From: a virus
IMG/VR virus record: IMGVR_UViG_3300047373_000743
Coordinates: 1 to 64,000 of that record
DNA length: 64,000 nt
Strand: one strand, 5' to 3'
Made by a program: the position numbers and the translations under genes. Below are positions 1 through 9,814 of this stretch, one piece after another. The notes beneath the pieces were generated by a model that was not told the DNA's origin, searched no databases, and saw only the letters and a list, made by a program, of their open reading frames with translations. Within the stretch, counting starts at the first letter, position 1; each line of letters starts with the position of its first letter.

Positions 1-2
1 TA

Positions 3-743
3 GTTAGAATATCAAACATAACAGGTGACTTTGTATTATCCAGTGCGGAGGACTATGACACAACCGATGTGCTAGGTATCGTGATAAACGCATCCACTAA
101 TCACTATATAGTTCAGACAAACGGAATGGTTAACTTCGAATTTCCGGATGGTGTTGATTCTAATCTGCACCTAAAACCAGGGACTCAATATTATTTGACA
201 GATATGGACATCATGTTCTCTGAAAATGAAAAGAATGCACCCCGATATTCAATTTATGAATGGGCCCACAAACTAGACGAAGGTACACGAACCTCCCTTG
301 AAACCTCGTTTCCACCCAATCTTGAAAGCAGCTCTCGTAGGATTCCAACCGAAGGAACTCCGTTTAGGAACTCCCAACCAAGTGATCCTGCATCACCACT
401 TACATTAAAAGACGCAACATCTGGATATTATGAAACATTTTCCCGACCTGTGTTTTATGCGGTATCCCCGAACCGAATTTTATTAACAAACCACAGAACA
501 TTACCGAACCCAAACTTAGAGTGCTTCGACTGCCTCAAGAATTCTGAGACGGTTAAAAGTATATACTGGCCATCATACCCAATGGGAGATACCGAACCTG
601 GTGTATTTTCCGACCAGGCTAACTCGTTTCTGAAAAGAATTTGGCCAAACGCGGGATCGGGTCACGTCGCAACACTATATGATGCAACTGACTCAGTGAC
701 ACGCTGGAGATATTCTGTAAACAGCTGGGAGAGAATAGACTAA
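3..743 (+). CDS. Virion/tail structural protein, 5' end outside the window
   Basis: The reading frame is open from the left edge, so the gene starts upstream; the GTG at 69 lies inside continuous coding sequence and is not a convincing start. The visible protein has a domain in which a V(L/V)G(I/V)I segment is followed by LKPGTQYYL and then by RPVFYAV and LLTNHRTL. The same order (VVGVIEEV, LTPGKVYYL, KPVYIAT, IVTNFRGL) occurs in the protein encoded at 1057-2931, so the two are paralogous over this part. The type resembles beta-rich phage tail or fibre proteins, but no named family is certain. The stop codon overlaps the next start (TAATG), suggesting translational coupling within the adhesin-like cluster that runs to 9.8 kb. 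Confidence 0.75.
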   Translation, partial: VRISNITGDFVLSSAEDYDTTDVLGIVINASTNHYIVQTNGMVNFEFPDGVDSNLHLKPGTQYYLTDMDIMFSENEKNAPRYSIYEWAHKLDEGTRTSLETSFPPNLESSSRRIPTEGTPFRNSQPSDPASPLTLKDATSGYYETFSRPVFYAVSPNRILLTNHRTLPNPNLECFDCLKNSETVKSIYWPSYPMGDTEPGVFSDQANSFLKRIWPNAGSGHVATLYDATDSVTRWRYSVNSWERID

Positions 744-1057
744 TGGGTTCATTATATGTAGTTTCTGGTAGAACATTCACACGATCATTTACAATATCGT
801 CTAGTGAAGATCCGAATTTACCGTCAACGCACCACCAGATCGAAAAGGTCAGACTATTTTTGGATAGCGCATGGCCAATGGGTGACACAGGTGTGTCTGA
901 TACACAAAACATCGGACAATATGACGGCCGCATAGGGGATATTGCTTGTATAGTAGTTGTTTACACAGACGGTGATCCAAAAAAGAAAGTATATAAAAGA
1001 AATTTCGGTGTAGATACAGAATATACCTGGACAGAAGAAGTAGGAAGTGAGCAATAA
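743..1057 (+). CDS. Small protein of the tail/adhesin cluster, function unknown
   Basis: This 104-residue protein starts at an ATG overlapping the previous stop (TAATG) and ends in the same kind of overlap with the next gene. It has no signal peptide, membrane segment or Cys pattern that I recognise. A short WPMGDT segment (about residue 44) resembles the YPMGDT segment near residue 190 of the preceding protein. The composition suggests a small beta-rich protein. Its position between two paralogous structural proteins makes a virion or assembly role likely, but this is inference from context only. Confidence 0.7.
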   Translation: MGSLYVVSGRTFTRSFTISSSEDPNLPSTHHQIEKVRLFLDSAWPMGDTGVSDTQNIGQYDGRIGDIACIVVVYTDGDPKKKVYKRNFGVDTEYTWTEEVGSEQ

Positions 1058-2931
1058 TGGCAAATTCAGCATTTAGGATATCGGAAGGGAAGAGATACGA
1101 ATCTTCGTATGGCGAGTGTAGTGGGTCCACACTCACCATAAACCAAAGCAACCACGACAGTGTCACCAAAATAAGTGACATAATGACACTAAAATACGAA
1201 AATAATCAATGTCCAGTTGTAGGTGATGTCGTAAGGTGGAGTTCGGTTACTACCGCACTCACACTTGCAGATGCTGAGTATAACGCCATGACCACCACGG
1301 GTGTCGATCCTGAGGCATCATCTGAAGTAGTTGGTGTTATAGAAGAAGTAATAAATGCGTGTGGCCCTGACTTCAATCGTGGTGAAGTAACCGCTCGTAT
1401 TGTATTTTTTGGAAAAATAGACTTTAGCAACCACATGGGAAATAAAAAATTGACTCCTGGTAAAGTTTATTACCTAAATGATAGTACCGAGGTGGAGCAT
1501 AACTCACTTCAAGGTCATATATTTAGAAACGCAACATCCCGTGAACCACAACAAGTAAGCAAGCCAGTGTATATAGCAACCGGTCTAACGACTGCTATTG
1601 TCACCAATTTCCGAGGTTTGATGGGTGGTCAATCGGATTACGTAATGGATGAGATATTATTAACAATAGATTGTGAAAACACTGGGTTTTTAGTGACAAT
1701 TAAAAATAACGGAAGTGAAACATGGAAAACACCTATTGATTCAATTTCGTCGGAGCTTGACCCACTGGATGGATCGTCTACTGTCGGACAAGTACAAAAA
1801 ACATGGGGTGGGTACAATGAATTTAACGAGTGGGTGACTACAGAAGACCCAACCATACAAACATCCACATTGTTACTTGTACCCGGAGAAAGTGTAACCT
1901 ATAAAATAGGATCAGCCGAGGACCCGAAGATAGGAAAACTTACAGTTTTATTAAAATCAAACAACCAGGTGAGAACATCCGAGTCAAGAATATGTATACC
2001 TGAACTCAGCATACACTCAGAGTGTGCCGACATACCCAACAACGACTCAAACCTACCCAGATTCTTAATATCATGGGATACACAGTCACGTGGGATGACA
2101 ACTCCGATAACATACACAATACAAGAGAAGGATGACACCGGTCAATTTAGTGACATTGACACCCAAGATTTTGACTCGTTTCAACTTCCATCGTCAACTG
2201 ACGATGCATCCTGGTATATCAATGTGTATGATAAATTTAACCCATCGCACTCGGGTGATTATAGAATAATATTCCCAGATGTAGTACCTGGTCATTGGGC
2301 ATATCCAACACTAGGAGACGGACTTGAGATGAGCTGTATAACTGACATAAAATGCACCTGCGAAACTACCCACTGCTTAATCGAACCACGATATGAAGAA
2401 AAACGAAAAACTTACGGGCCGTTGATGGGTGCGTATGAGCTAGACGGAATAACCTTGGTGGGTGATGAAGACTCAAACAGAACCAAATATCCTGGTTTAA
2501 TAAAAGATATGTTATATGATGTAACTACGGGTGAGACGATAGATATGTGGCAGGGAAAAACAGACCGACTTAATGATGACGGCACCAACGGCCGTTTGTG
2601 TGGGTCACTTGTGGAGGATACTCCATACTTTCCAAGTTTTACATTTTATGTACCAGACTCGGGTGCCATATGTGTACCCAAATTAACATTTGACAAAGTT
2701 AGGGCGTCAACACCATATGTAATTTCAGTTTGGAAAAATAAACAAACACGTGAGATTCAAAATCCGGCCTCATTTCAGATAAGTTTAGCAGACGTTCCAA
2801 AGAACGAAGAAGACGCAGTTGGAACTTTCTTTTTAAACTATAACTCGGACACGGGTGAATATGAACATTGTTTTGATTTTAGACTCGATGGAAGTAGTCA
2901 AGATTACTATATTGATGAAATTGTAACATAG
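1057..2931 (+). CDS. Multidomain tail/adhesin structural protein
   Basis: The 624-residue protein appears to have three parts. Residues about 45-190 repeat the domain seen in the gene at the left edge (VVGVIEEV, LTPGKVYYL, KPVYIAT). Residues about 200-300 look like an Ig- or CARDB-like beta-sandwich (LLTIDCENTG, VTIKNNGSETW, LLLVPGESVTYKI). Residues about 320-410 resemble another Ig/FN3-like domain ending in SGDYRIIF. The remaining C-terminal part is unassigned. These domain calls rest on pattern only. The start overlaps the previous stop (TAATG). A role as a virion surface or fibre protein is inferred from the domain style and from the adhesin-like genes that follow. Confidence 0.75.
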   Translation: MANSAFRISEGKRYESSYGECSGSTLTINQSNHDSVTKISDIMTLKYENNQCPVVGDVVRWSSVTTALTLADAEYNAMTTTGVDPEASSEVVGVIEEVINACGPDFNRGEVTARIVFFGKIDFSNHMGNKKLTPGKVYYLNDSTEVEHNSLQGHIFRNATSREPQQVSKPVYIATGLTTAIVTNFRGLMGGQSDYVMDEILLTIDCENTGFLVTIKNNGSETWKTPIDSISSELDPLDGSSTVGQVQKTWGGYNEFNEWVTTEDPTIQTSTLLLVPGESVTYKIGSAEDPKIGKLTVLLKSNNQVRTSESRICIPELSIHSECADIPNNDSNLPRFLISWDTQSRGMTTPITYTIQEKDDTGQFSDIDTQDFDSFQLPSSTDDASWYINVYDKFNPSHSGDYRIIFPDVVPGHWAYPTLGDGLEMSCITDIKCTCETTHCLIEPRYEEKRKTYGPLMGAYELDGITLVGDEDSNRTKYPGLIKDMLYDVTTGETIDMWQGKTDRLNDDGTNGRLCGSLVEDTPYFPSFTFYVPDSGAICVPKLTFDKVRASTPYVISVWKNKQTREIQNPASFQISLADVPKNEEDAVGTFFLNYNSDTGEYEHCFDFRLDGSSQDYYIDEIVT

Positions 2932-2957
2932 AGAGTGCAATACATGGACCAAAATCA

Positions 2958-5900
2958 ATGGCACTCTTAAAAAATAGATATCAGTTTGTTCATTACGGTG
3001 TATGTTTAGGTTCTGAGGATATATGTGAAAACATTCGCATTGAAGACATATTAAACTCAAACCCGATGTATCGTGAAACCATTATAGCAATATGGAAGTG
3101 GGACTCGGAGGGCGGTGCTCCTGCTAGGTATAACGTTCAATCCAAAGAGAACTATGAAACTTTAAAAAACGCATATAAAATTCCTTCTGACGGGTATTTA
3201 GATGACCGAATAACACCCCCGATGAAAGAGTTTAAGTGTGGTGGTGTTTATACATTCATCTGCACACCTGAAGTGGATACAATCGAAGGTGGTCTTGACT
3301 TACCTGGATTTGCCAACACCTCCACAGCGGGGATACCACTTGATAAAACCGGGTTGGTAACAACCGAGTGTTGTATTACCGAAACCCAACTAGCCACACC
3401 GTTAACTGATAGGTATCAATTTGCTTGGTACGGAATTTGCTCAGACTGCTCCAACTCTAGAATAGAAGACATATTAAACTCAAACCCGATGTATCGTGAA
3501 ACCATTATAGCAATATGGAAGTGGGACTCGGAGGGCGGTGCTCCTGCTAGGTATAACGTTCAATCCAAAGAGAACTATGAAACTTTAAAAAACGCATATA
3601 AAATTCCTTCTGACGGGTATTTAGATGACCGAATAACACCCCCGATGAAAGAGTTTAGGTGTGGTGAGTCATATACATTTATCTGCACACCTGAGATAGA
3701 TTTATTGGAATTTGGTATGACAATACCAAACTTTACAGTTAATAATACCTTTGCAAGAATATCAAATTGTACTTCGGCTGCACCCGTTGGTTTAAAACTA
3801 AATGGTGGTGCTGTATGTGGTGACCCAACTGAAGTTATATTTCCACCAACCACTCCAAAAAATGGATGCAGACAGGTTGCTATTTTAATGAGATCATCTC
3901 CTGTCGGTGAAGGTGCGGATTGGAAAAATGCAAACTACTGGGATTATATATCGTATTATACTGTTTGCAATACACCAACTCACACAGAACCTGAACCAAC
4001 CCCACCAACTTATACAGAATCTGAACCAATCCCACCAACTTATACAGAATCTGAACCAACCCCACCAACCAATAAACCACAATCACCTCCAGTCTATAAA
4101 ATTCCAAAAGACCCACCCCATCCAGGTGTGTGTCCACCTGACGAAAGTGAACTAATACAGACCGGGATTGTCAATCAACCGACTCCCACCACAACCGAAG
4201 GGACACCAACACCAACGCAACTTGGGATAGATGCTGGACGAACTGATGTCCCTAATATAACATGGTCTTCGTCCACTAGCTTCACAATTGACCCACCACA
4301 TCACCACACAATTGTAGAAGTTGATTGTACAAAATGTGGGTTTGCAGACTTTGATCAGGTTATAGGATGTCCACCACCAACCGAAACATTCCACCAACCA
4401 CCACCACCACCACCACCAACTCACACAGAGTCCGAACCAATCCCACCAACTCACACAGAGTCCGAACCAATCCCACCAACTCATACAGAATCTCCACCCC
4501 CACCACCAACTCATACAGAATCTCCACCGCCCCCACCACCAACCCATACAGAACCTCCACCACCACCAACTCATACAGAATCTGAACCAATTACACCAAC
4601 AACCACCCATCCATGTCCGTGGTTTGATTGCGAGGGTGTGTGTGAGGGTCCAGCAGAAACGGATTGTGCCGGAGATTGTAACGGAGACGCCAGACTTGAT
4701 TGTTTGGGTGTATGTAATGGGGTGGCAACTGAAGATTGTGCAGGTGAATGCAACGGCAACGCAGTCTTAGATTGTTTAGGTGTATGTGACGGAGACGCAA
4801 CGTTAGATTGTGCCGGTATTTGTGACGGTGACACCAAGTTTGATTGTCTCGGAGTATGTGGTGGAGATGCGGTTGTCGATGCGTGTGGTGAGTGTAATGG
4901 AGGAGAAACCGACCCAGACAATTGTGATTGTAGCAGAGACTGTCTAGGCGTATGTGACGGAGACGCAACTTTAGACTGTGCAGGTATTTGTAATGGAAAC
5001 ACTCCTGTAGATTGTGCAGGTATTTGCAACGGAGATACACCACTAGACTGCGCGGGGGAGTGTGACGGAGACGCAACTTTAGACTGTGCAGGTATTTGTA
5101 ATGGAAACACATCCATAGATTGTGCAGGAGTGTGTGGGGGGGATGCAGTTCTAGACTGCGCGGGGGAGTGTGACGGAGACGCAACTTTAGACTGTGCAGG
5201 TATATGTAATGGAAACACCCCCGTAGATTGTGCCGGGGAGTGTGGAGGTTCTGCACGTGAGGATTGTGCAGGTATTTGTAATGGTGATACAAAAATAGAC
5301 TGCGAGGGTGTGTGTGATGGTGATGCCACCGAAGATTGTGCGGGAATTTGCAACGGAAACACCCTAGTTGATTGCAACGGAATATGTGACGGTGATGGCA
5401 TATTAGATTGTGCCGGTATTTGTGACGGTGACACCAAGTTTGATTGTCTCGGAGTATGTGGTGGAGATGCGGTTGTCGATGCGTGTGGTGAGTGTAATGG
5501 AGGAGAAACCGACCCAGACAATTGTGATTGCAACAAAGATTGTGCAGGAATCTGCGATGGAAACACGCAATTGGACTGCCTTGGTATATGTGGTGGAACT
5601 GCCGTATTTGACTGCAACGGGATATGTGGAGGGACTGACTTTTTCGACTGCCTTGGTGTTTGTGGTGGTAACGCAACACTAGATTGTGCGAACAAGTGCA
5701 ACGGAGATGCTAAATTAGACTGCAAAGGGAAGTGTAATGGAGATGCTAAATTAGACTGCAAGGGGAAGTGTGACGGAGATGCTAAATTAGATTGTGCCGG
5801 AAAGTGTGACGGAGATGCTAAAAAAGACTGCAAAGGGGTGTGTAACGGAAAGGCTAAATTAGACTGCAAAGGGGTATGTGACGGGAATGCAAAGGTGGAT

Positions 5901-7613
5901 TGCAAAGGGGTGTGTGGAGGGACTGCTGTAGTAGATTGTGCGGGAGTATGTGGTGGAAATGCAATAAGAGACTGTTCGGGTAGGTGCAACGGAAACGCAC
6001 GAAGGGATTGCGCTGGAATTTGTAGAGGAAACACACGCAGAGACATCTGTGGTACTTGTGGTGGAAATGCACGGAATATAGACGATTGTTGTACAAACTG
6101 CGAGGAAGCACCTGGTCAAGGACACTGGTTTAGGCACGGCATGGGGTGGAAAGGTACACCACTGGAATTAGCTAAGGTAAAACTAAAGGGACATTCCGCA
6201 CCTGTATATGACCTCGGGAACAACACATATCGCATCTATGGTGATTTGAAAAAAGAATCAGGACCTGTTGCATCGGCAGTACTGGACCTATTTAGATTCG
6301 AACTTGAAGGTGGGTCACCCAACAAGGGTAAGTTGACAATTGCTTATAGTAATAAAGATTTAAACGACCAATGTGATTCACTTGGGGGTAGAGGAAAAGA
6401 CTCAGTTCATCTGCGATACATTGACAAAGACTCGGTGTTGATACGAAATAAAACAAGATTGATAACAATTCAGTCTGGTATTATAAGTGACTCTGTAACT
6501 AGGTGGAGAATGCAATACAGACATGAATTTAGATTGGCGGACAATATTGATATCCGTGCCGGTGATAGTGTGTATATCAGAAGTAGAAACGGCACATCAC
6601 CATTAGGAGCAACATATGTAAGAGGTACGGTCAGTGACCTTGGTGCGGGTAATTGGGGCATAGTTACGAACTCACCTAGACCCTTTAGGGTGGCAAATCA
6701 ATTTCCCCAAATACCAAATGTATCCGTGTTATATGTATTAAATAGAGTTGCGGTTCCTGAATCAGGGGGTGGGGATGCGAACGGATGTGATCGTGGAGAT
6801 AAATTATTGCCAGGTGAGAATGAAATATATAAGTTTAAAGTGGGTGACCAGATAACAATTAGAAACAGAGCAACCACACAACGAGGGTGGACGCACAACA
6901 TAACCGAACTTAACGAAGTGAAGGGAACGATTGACATCGATGGTGAGCTAACAAGTCACATTCAGTGGTGGACATTTGATGAGTCTGGTAGAACGAGGAC
7001 CCATGTAGTCCAACAAGAACAATATGTATTTGACACAATGCCGGAAATTGAAAATAAAACCACACCGTGTATGATTAGAATCGAATCAAGAACCAGAGTT
7101 CAACCCATGTGGGAAGAAACCGATCAAAACGGCCAGGGTGGAACTACGTTGGTTTTCGATGGACGAACAAACGGAAAAACATGGACGATCCATCGCATAA
7201 ACGGAGACAACTCCAAAATATTTTATATAAAACCAGACAGTGACGATAAATCAGAATCCATGCTGTGTAGTGAGTGTTCGTGTGCATTCCGTCTCAGACG
7301 AACAGAGTTTCAACGTGAAGGTCCTGATATAGGCCCTCGATCTGCGTGTGCAGTAGACGGTAATGGAGTACGAAACCACCAAATAATTACAGAGGAGTAT
7401 GCTTCTATAAATCCATTCTTGATAAACGATAAACTTGCAATAAAAACCAGAGATCCTGCGTTGCTTGAAGGTGAGGCTGAGTTTAGACCATACATGGCCG
7501 GTTATATGGGCCAGGCCGTGGGTGCGAACATTGTAGCTAGGAGACTTATACAAATTATAGGTGCAAATCGCATAGATTATATAGAGTTTGAATCGGGAGA
7601 TTATCAGTCATGA
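2958..7613 (+). CDS. Giant Cys-repeat adhesin-like virion protein
   Basis: The 1551-residue protein has four regions. Residues about 10-110 and 150-250 are two copies of one domain, with 64 residues encoded by a perfect 193-bp DNA repeat. Residues about 337-550 are Pro/Thr-rich, with units such as [12 protein letters not shown]. Residues about 553-1047 contain about 39 tandem 12-residue units of the form DCxGxCxGxAxx, variants of which are DACGECNGG. Residues about 1050-1551 form a non-repetitive C-terminal part. The Cys-rich unit resembles Asp/Cys/Gly repeats in secreted bacterial proteins and probably forms a disulphide-stabilised or metal-binding rod. This suggests a long stalk carrying end domains, such as a fibre or adhesin. 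No signal peptide is present, as expected for a virion protein. Its stop overlaps the next start (ATGA). Confidence 0.8.
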   Translation: MALLKNRYQFVHYGVCLGSEDICENIRIEDILNSNPMYRETIIAIWKWDSEGGAPARYNVQSKENYETLKNAYKIPSDGYLDDRITPPMKEFKCGGVYTFICTPEVDTIEGGLDLPGFANTSTAGIPLDKTGLVTTECCITETQLATPLTDRYQFAWYGICSDCSNSRIEDILNSNPMYRETIIAIWKWDSEGGAPARYNVQSKENYETLKNAYKIPSDGYLDDRITPPMKEFRCGESYTFICTPEIDLLEFGMTIPNFTVNNTFARISNCTSAAPVGLKLNGGAVCGDPTEVIFPPTTPKNGCRQVAILMRSSPVGEGADWKNANYWDYISYYTVCNTPTHTEPEPTPPTYTESEPIPPTYTESEPTPPTNKPQSPPVYKIPKDPPHPGVCPPDESELIQTGIVNQPTPTTTEGTPTPTQLGIDAGRTDVPNITWSSSTSFTIDPPHHHTIVEVDCTKCGFADFDQVIGCPPPTETFHQPPPPPPPTHTESEPIPPTHTESEPIPPTHTESPPPPPTHTESPPPPPPTHTEPPPPPTHTESEPITPTTTHPCPWFDCEGVCEGPAETDCAGDCNGDARLDCLGVCNGVATEDCAGECNGNAVLDCLGVCDGDATLDCAGICDGDTKFDCLGVCGGDAVVDACGECNGGETDPDNCDCSRDCLGVCDGDATLDCAGICNGNTPVDCAGICNGDTPLDCAGECDGDATLDCAGICNGNTSIDCAGVCGGDAVLDCAGECDGDATLDCAGICNGNTPVDCAGECGGSAREDCAGICNGDTKIDCEGVCDGDATEDCAGICNGNTLVDCNGICDGDGILDCAGICDGDTKFDCLGVCGGDAVVDACGECNGGETDPDNCDCNKDCAGICDGNTQLDCLGICGGTAVFDCNGICGGTDFFDCLGVCGGNATLDCANKCNGDAKLDCKGKCNGDAKLDCKGKCDGDAKLDCAGKCDGDAKKDCKGVCNGKAKLDCKGVCDGNAKVDCKGVCGGTAVVDCAGVCGGNAIRDCSGRCNGNARRDCAGICRGNTRRDICGTCGGNARNIDDCCTNCEEAPGQGHWFRHGMGWKGTPLELAKVKLKGHSAPVYDLGNNTYRIYGDLKKESGPVASAVLDLFRFELEGGSPNKGKLTIAYSNKDLNDQCDSLGGRGKDSVHLRYIDKDSVLIRNKTRLITIQSGIISDSVTRWRMQYRHEFRLADNIDIRAGDSVYIRSRNGTSPLGATYVRGTVSDLGAGNWGIVTNSPRPFRVANQFPQIPNVSVLYVLNRVAVPESGGGDANGCDRGDKLLPGENEIYKFKVGDQITIRNRATTQRGWTHNITELNEVKGTIDIDGELTSHIQWWTFDESGRTRTHVVQQEQYVFDTMPEIENKTTPCMIRIESRTRVQPMWEETDQNGQGGTTLVFDGRTNGKTWTIHRINGDNSKIFYIKPDSDDKSESMLCSECSCAFRLRRTEFQREGPDIGPRSACAVDGNGVRNHQIITEEYASINPFLINDKLAIKTRDPALLEGEAEFRPYMAGYMGQAVGANIVARRLIQIIGANRIDYIEFESGDYQS
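3042..3234 (+). repeat. 193-bp perfect direct repeat, copy 1
   Basis: This segment is identical base for base to 3465-3657, 423 bp downstream, and both copies are in the same reading frame. It encodes 64 residues including [20 protein letters not shown]. Flanking sequence on both sides is homologous but diverged. Perfect identity over synonymous positions points to recent duplication or gene conversion rather than selection on the protein alone. Confidence 0.95.
3465..3657 (+). repeat. 193-bp perfect direct repeat, copy 2
   Basis: This is the second copy of the 3042-3234 segment. The first mismatch after the repeat (A in copy 1 at 3235, G in copy 2 at 3658) changes a Lys codon to Arg. Confidence 0.95.
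3976..4600 (+). repeat. Pro/Thr/Glu-rich low-complexity repeats
   Basis: Short in-frame units such as CCAACTCACACAGARTCYGA, encoding PTHTESE, and runs of CCACCACCA recur in two blocks (about 3976-4075 and 4370-4600). They form a flexible linker between the duplicated N-terminal domain and the Cys-rich rod of the same protein. Confidence 0.85.
4612..6100 (+). repeat. About 39 tandem 36-bp units encoding DCxGxCxGxAxx
   Basis: The unit is 36 bp (12 codons) and keeps the reading frame throughout. Two longer units (DACGECNGG plus an insert of about eight residues) occur exactly 600 bp apart. The 3' third uses Lys-rich variants ([12 protein letters not shown]), while the 5' part uses A/L/E variants, so the array has expanded in blocks. 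The long antisense open frame over this array is a by-product of the repeat composition. Confidence 0.95.
4803..4930 (+). repeat. 128-bp exact repeat within the Cys array (partner 5403-5530)
   Basis: Bases 4803-4930 are identical to 5403-5530 at an offset of exactly 600 bp. The repeat includes the unusual longer unit ending [11 protein letters not shown]. The surrounding units are diverged, so this is a recent internal copy event inside an older tandem array. Confidence 0.9.
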
Positions 7614-9814
7614 ATAAAAAATCAACCACCCAACAATCCACAGATTATCCACATGACAACAATTGTGAATGTGCAGATGATGATTTCAATGGTGACGGAA
7701 AGATAGATTTCGTTGATTGGATAATCTTCTCGCAGTGGATTGCACATGGGAAACCTGGTATTAAAAAACTTAAATTAATCATGGAGGATTTTGTAGAAAA
7801 TCCAGAAAACGAACTAGTTGTTGGAAGTTCACCACATTTGTTCGTACCTGTCAAAATTCCAAAAATGACTAATGCTGATTATGAAGAAAAAAACACCTGT
7901 GTAACTTCAAAAGATTTGGCAATATATTATGCGTATTCTGATTGGGGGGCCGATGGAGACCGTCCAGAACCAGATGAACAAACCTTGAGTGATCACATTA
8001 ACGAACTCGATGATCCAATCTTGGGGTATTCCTCATACGGAAGCTTCAACTTAAAACACATTCCATTAAAAACCTGCAAACCCGTTTGTAACACAGCACT
8101 CAGTATTTACAATTATTGTGAAGACAATTCCTTAAAAATTAAGGTAACCAACAACTCTAATGCAAAAGTGAGACTGGACTACTATAAATGGGCAATACGA
8201 TTGAAATGTAAGGAAACCAAAAAAGAGCAGTTAAATGAGGTTGGGTGGGCAACAAAAACTCCATCAAACGCAATCTGGACAGATTGTGAAGGAAAACTCT
8301 GGCTAAGAGCTGGGGGTGTGTTGACAGCGTCGTATGCAGGTTGCGAGTGTACCCCAACCCCAACCCCAACCCCAACCCCAACTTTAACGCCAACTCCCAC
8401 ACCAACCCCAACTTTAACGCCAACTCCCACACCAACCCCAACTTTAACGCCAACTCCCACACCAACCCCTACACCAACTTTAACACCAACTTCAACTTCA
8501 ACCGAAACCCCAACTTCATCTGCAACTGAAACCCCAACTTCATCTGCAACTGAAACCCCAACTTCATCTGCAACTGAAACCCCAACTTCATCTGCAACTG
8601 AAACCCCAACTTCATCCACAACAGAATCACCAACCCCAACTTCATCCACAACAGAATCACCAACCCCAACTTCGTCATCCACCAACACCCCAACAGAATC
8701 GTCAACGTTAACTTCAACTTCAACTGAAACCCCGACTTCAACTGAAACCCCAACTGAAACCCCAACTGAAACCCCATCAGAATCACCAACCCCGACTTCA
8801 TCTGCAACTGAAACCCCAACTTCATCCACAACCCCAACCCCAACTTCATCATCCAGTAACACTCCAACAGAATCGTCAAGTGACGATAGTAGTGGAAGTA
8901 GTGGGAGTAGTAGCGGAAGCAGTTCAGGCACCAGTTCCTGCTCCGCTTATTCATGTGAATCGGAGAATCCGTTTGAGGGATCATCTGGTGACTCTGGATC
9001 AAGTGGTTCTGGTACAAATACGCAAACAGAATCATCGACTCCAACCCCAACCCCAACTTCATCATCCAGTAACACTTCAACAGAATCCCCATCCTCGATT
9101 ACAGGATCACCAACCGTTACATTAACACCACCCTCTACACCAACTTCAACTTTAACGCCAACCCCCACACCAACTGCAACTTCAACTGAAACCCCAACCG
9201 CAACCTCAACTGCAACCTCAACTGCAACCTCAACTGCAACTGCAACTTCGTCATCCAGCAACACATCAACAGAATCAACAACTGTAACCGAAACTCCATC
9301 TGCAACTGACACCCCGTCCACAACAGAATCAACAACTGTAACTGAAACCCCAACCGCAACGTCAACTGCAACTTCAACTTCAACTGAAACCCCAACCGCA
9401 ACCTCAACTGCAACCCCAACCGCAACCTCAACTGCAACCCCAACCGAAACTTCAACTGAAACCCCAACCGCAACCTCAACTGCAACCGAAACTCCAACTG
9501 CAACCGAAACCCCAACTGCAACTTTAACGCCAACTCCCACACCAACTGCAACTTCAACTGAAACTCCGACCCCAACCCCAACCTTAACACCGACTCCGAC
9601 TCCTGAAGTTGATTGTTACTGCCCACCGGAAACCGGATGCCTTGACATGGGAACTGATGGTGATGGTTCAATAACACTATGTACGGCATACGGTTCGAGT
9701 TGTGAGTGCATGTACCAAGATGAAGACTTCACCGATGATCGACCCGGACTAACATACCATAAATTGGTACAGGTTACAGCAATAGAACCTGAGGATTGTT
9801 GCACAGACCAATGA
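7610..9814 (+). CDS. Mucin-like Thr/Ser/Pro-rich virion protein with dockerin-like motif
   Basis: The 734-residue protein starts in an ATGA overlap with the Cys-repeat gene. Residues about 25-41 ([19 protein letters not shown]) match a calcium-binding dockerin/EF-hand-type half-repeat. Residues about 60-245 form a globular part with several Cys. Residues about 248-664 are almost entirely Thr, Pro, Ser, Ala and Glu ([18 protein letters not shown] and similar), broken near residue 425-470 by a Gly/Ser segment with two Cys. The last 70 residues form a Cys-rich end ([25 protein letters not shown]). It looks like an extended, potentially O-glycosylated stalk. The next gene, a glycosyltransferase, overlaps its stop codon, which supports that idea but does not prove it. 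Confidence 0.8.
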   Translation: MNKKSTTQQSTDYPHDNNCECADDDFNGDGKIDFVDWIIFSQWIAHGKPGIKKLKLIMEDFVENPENELVVGSSPHLFVPVKIPKMTNADYEEKNTCVTSKDLAIYYAYSDWGADGDRPEPDEQTLSDHINELDDPILGYSSYGSFNLKHIPLKTCKPVCNTALSIYNYCEDNSLKIKVTNNSNAKVRLDYYKWAIRLKCKETKKEQLNEVGWATKTPSNAIWTDCEGKLWLRAGGVLTASYAGCECTPTPTPTPTPTLTPTPTPTPTLTPTPTPTPTLTPTPTPTPTPTLTPTSTSTETPTSSATETPTSSATETPTSSATETPTSSATETPTSSTTESPTPTSSTTESPTPTSSSTNTPTESSTLTSTSTETPTSTETPTETPTETPSESPTPTSSATETPTSSTTPTPTSSSSNTPTESSSDDSSGSSGSSSGSSSGTSSCSAYSCESENPFEGSSGDSGSSGSGTNTQTESSTPTPTPTSSSSNTSTESPSSITGSPTVTLTPPSTPTSTLTPTPTPTATSTETPTATSTATSTATSTATATSSSSNTSTESTTVTETPSATDTPSTTESTTVTETPTATSTATSTSTETPTATSTATPTATSTATPTETSTETPTATSTATETPTATETPTATLTPTPTPTATSTETPTPTPTLTPTPTPEVDCYCPPETGCLDMGTDGDGSITLCTAYGSSCECMYQDEDFTDDRPGLTYHKLVQVTAIEPEDCCTDQ
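8350..9604 (+). repeat. Thr/Pro/Ser-coding low-complexity repeats
   Basis: Hexamer and longer units (CCAACCCCAACC, ACTTCATCTGCAACTGAAACC, GCAACCTCAACT) are repeated in the + frame for about 1.25 kb. Several units recur exactly four or more times near 8510-8610. The array encodes the mucin-like part of the protein. Such arrays readily expand or contract by slippage or recombination, and may also be prone to assembly error. Confidence 0.95.

Noticed and set aside
69-743. Complete gene starting at GTG 69
   Set aside because: The same frame is open to the left edge with sensible protein sequence, so the gene is cut by the window.
3042-3657. Insertion-sequence or transposon ends
   Set aside because: The repeats are direct, internal to one gene, encode part of its protein and have no transposase or inverted ends.
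4571-6046. 491-codon open frame on the minus strand (and a 362-codon one at 4591-5679)
   Set aside because: It lies wholly on the 36-bp Cys-repeat array and its linker. The repeat composition keeps the antisense frames open, and the resulting sequence (PSHTPxQS units) is a mirror of the sense repeats. There is no start context.
4612-6100. CRISPR array
   Set aside because: The repeats are contiguous 36-bp coding units without unique spacers and keep one reading frame.
8157-9689. Several minus-strand open frames rich in GVGV or LGLE over the mucin-like gene
   Set aside because: They are antisense reflections of the Thr/Pro hexamer repeats, where stop codons cannot occur in that frame. They are not genes.
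9796-9810. TTG 9796 as glycosyltransferase start
   Set aside because: The ATG at 9811 gives the ATGA overlap common in this cluster and begins at the typical hydrophobic first strand. The five extra codons add nothing conserved.
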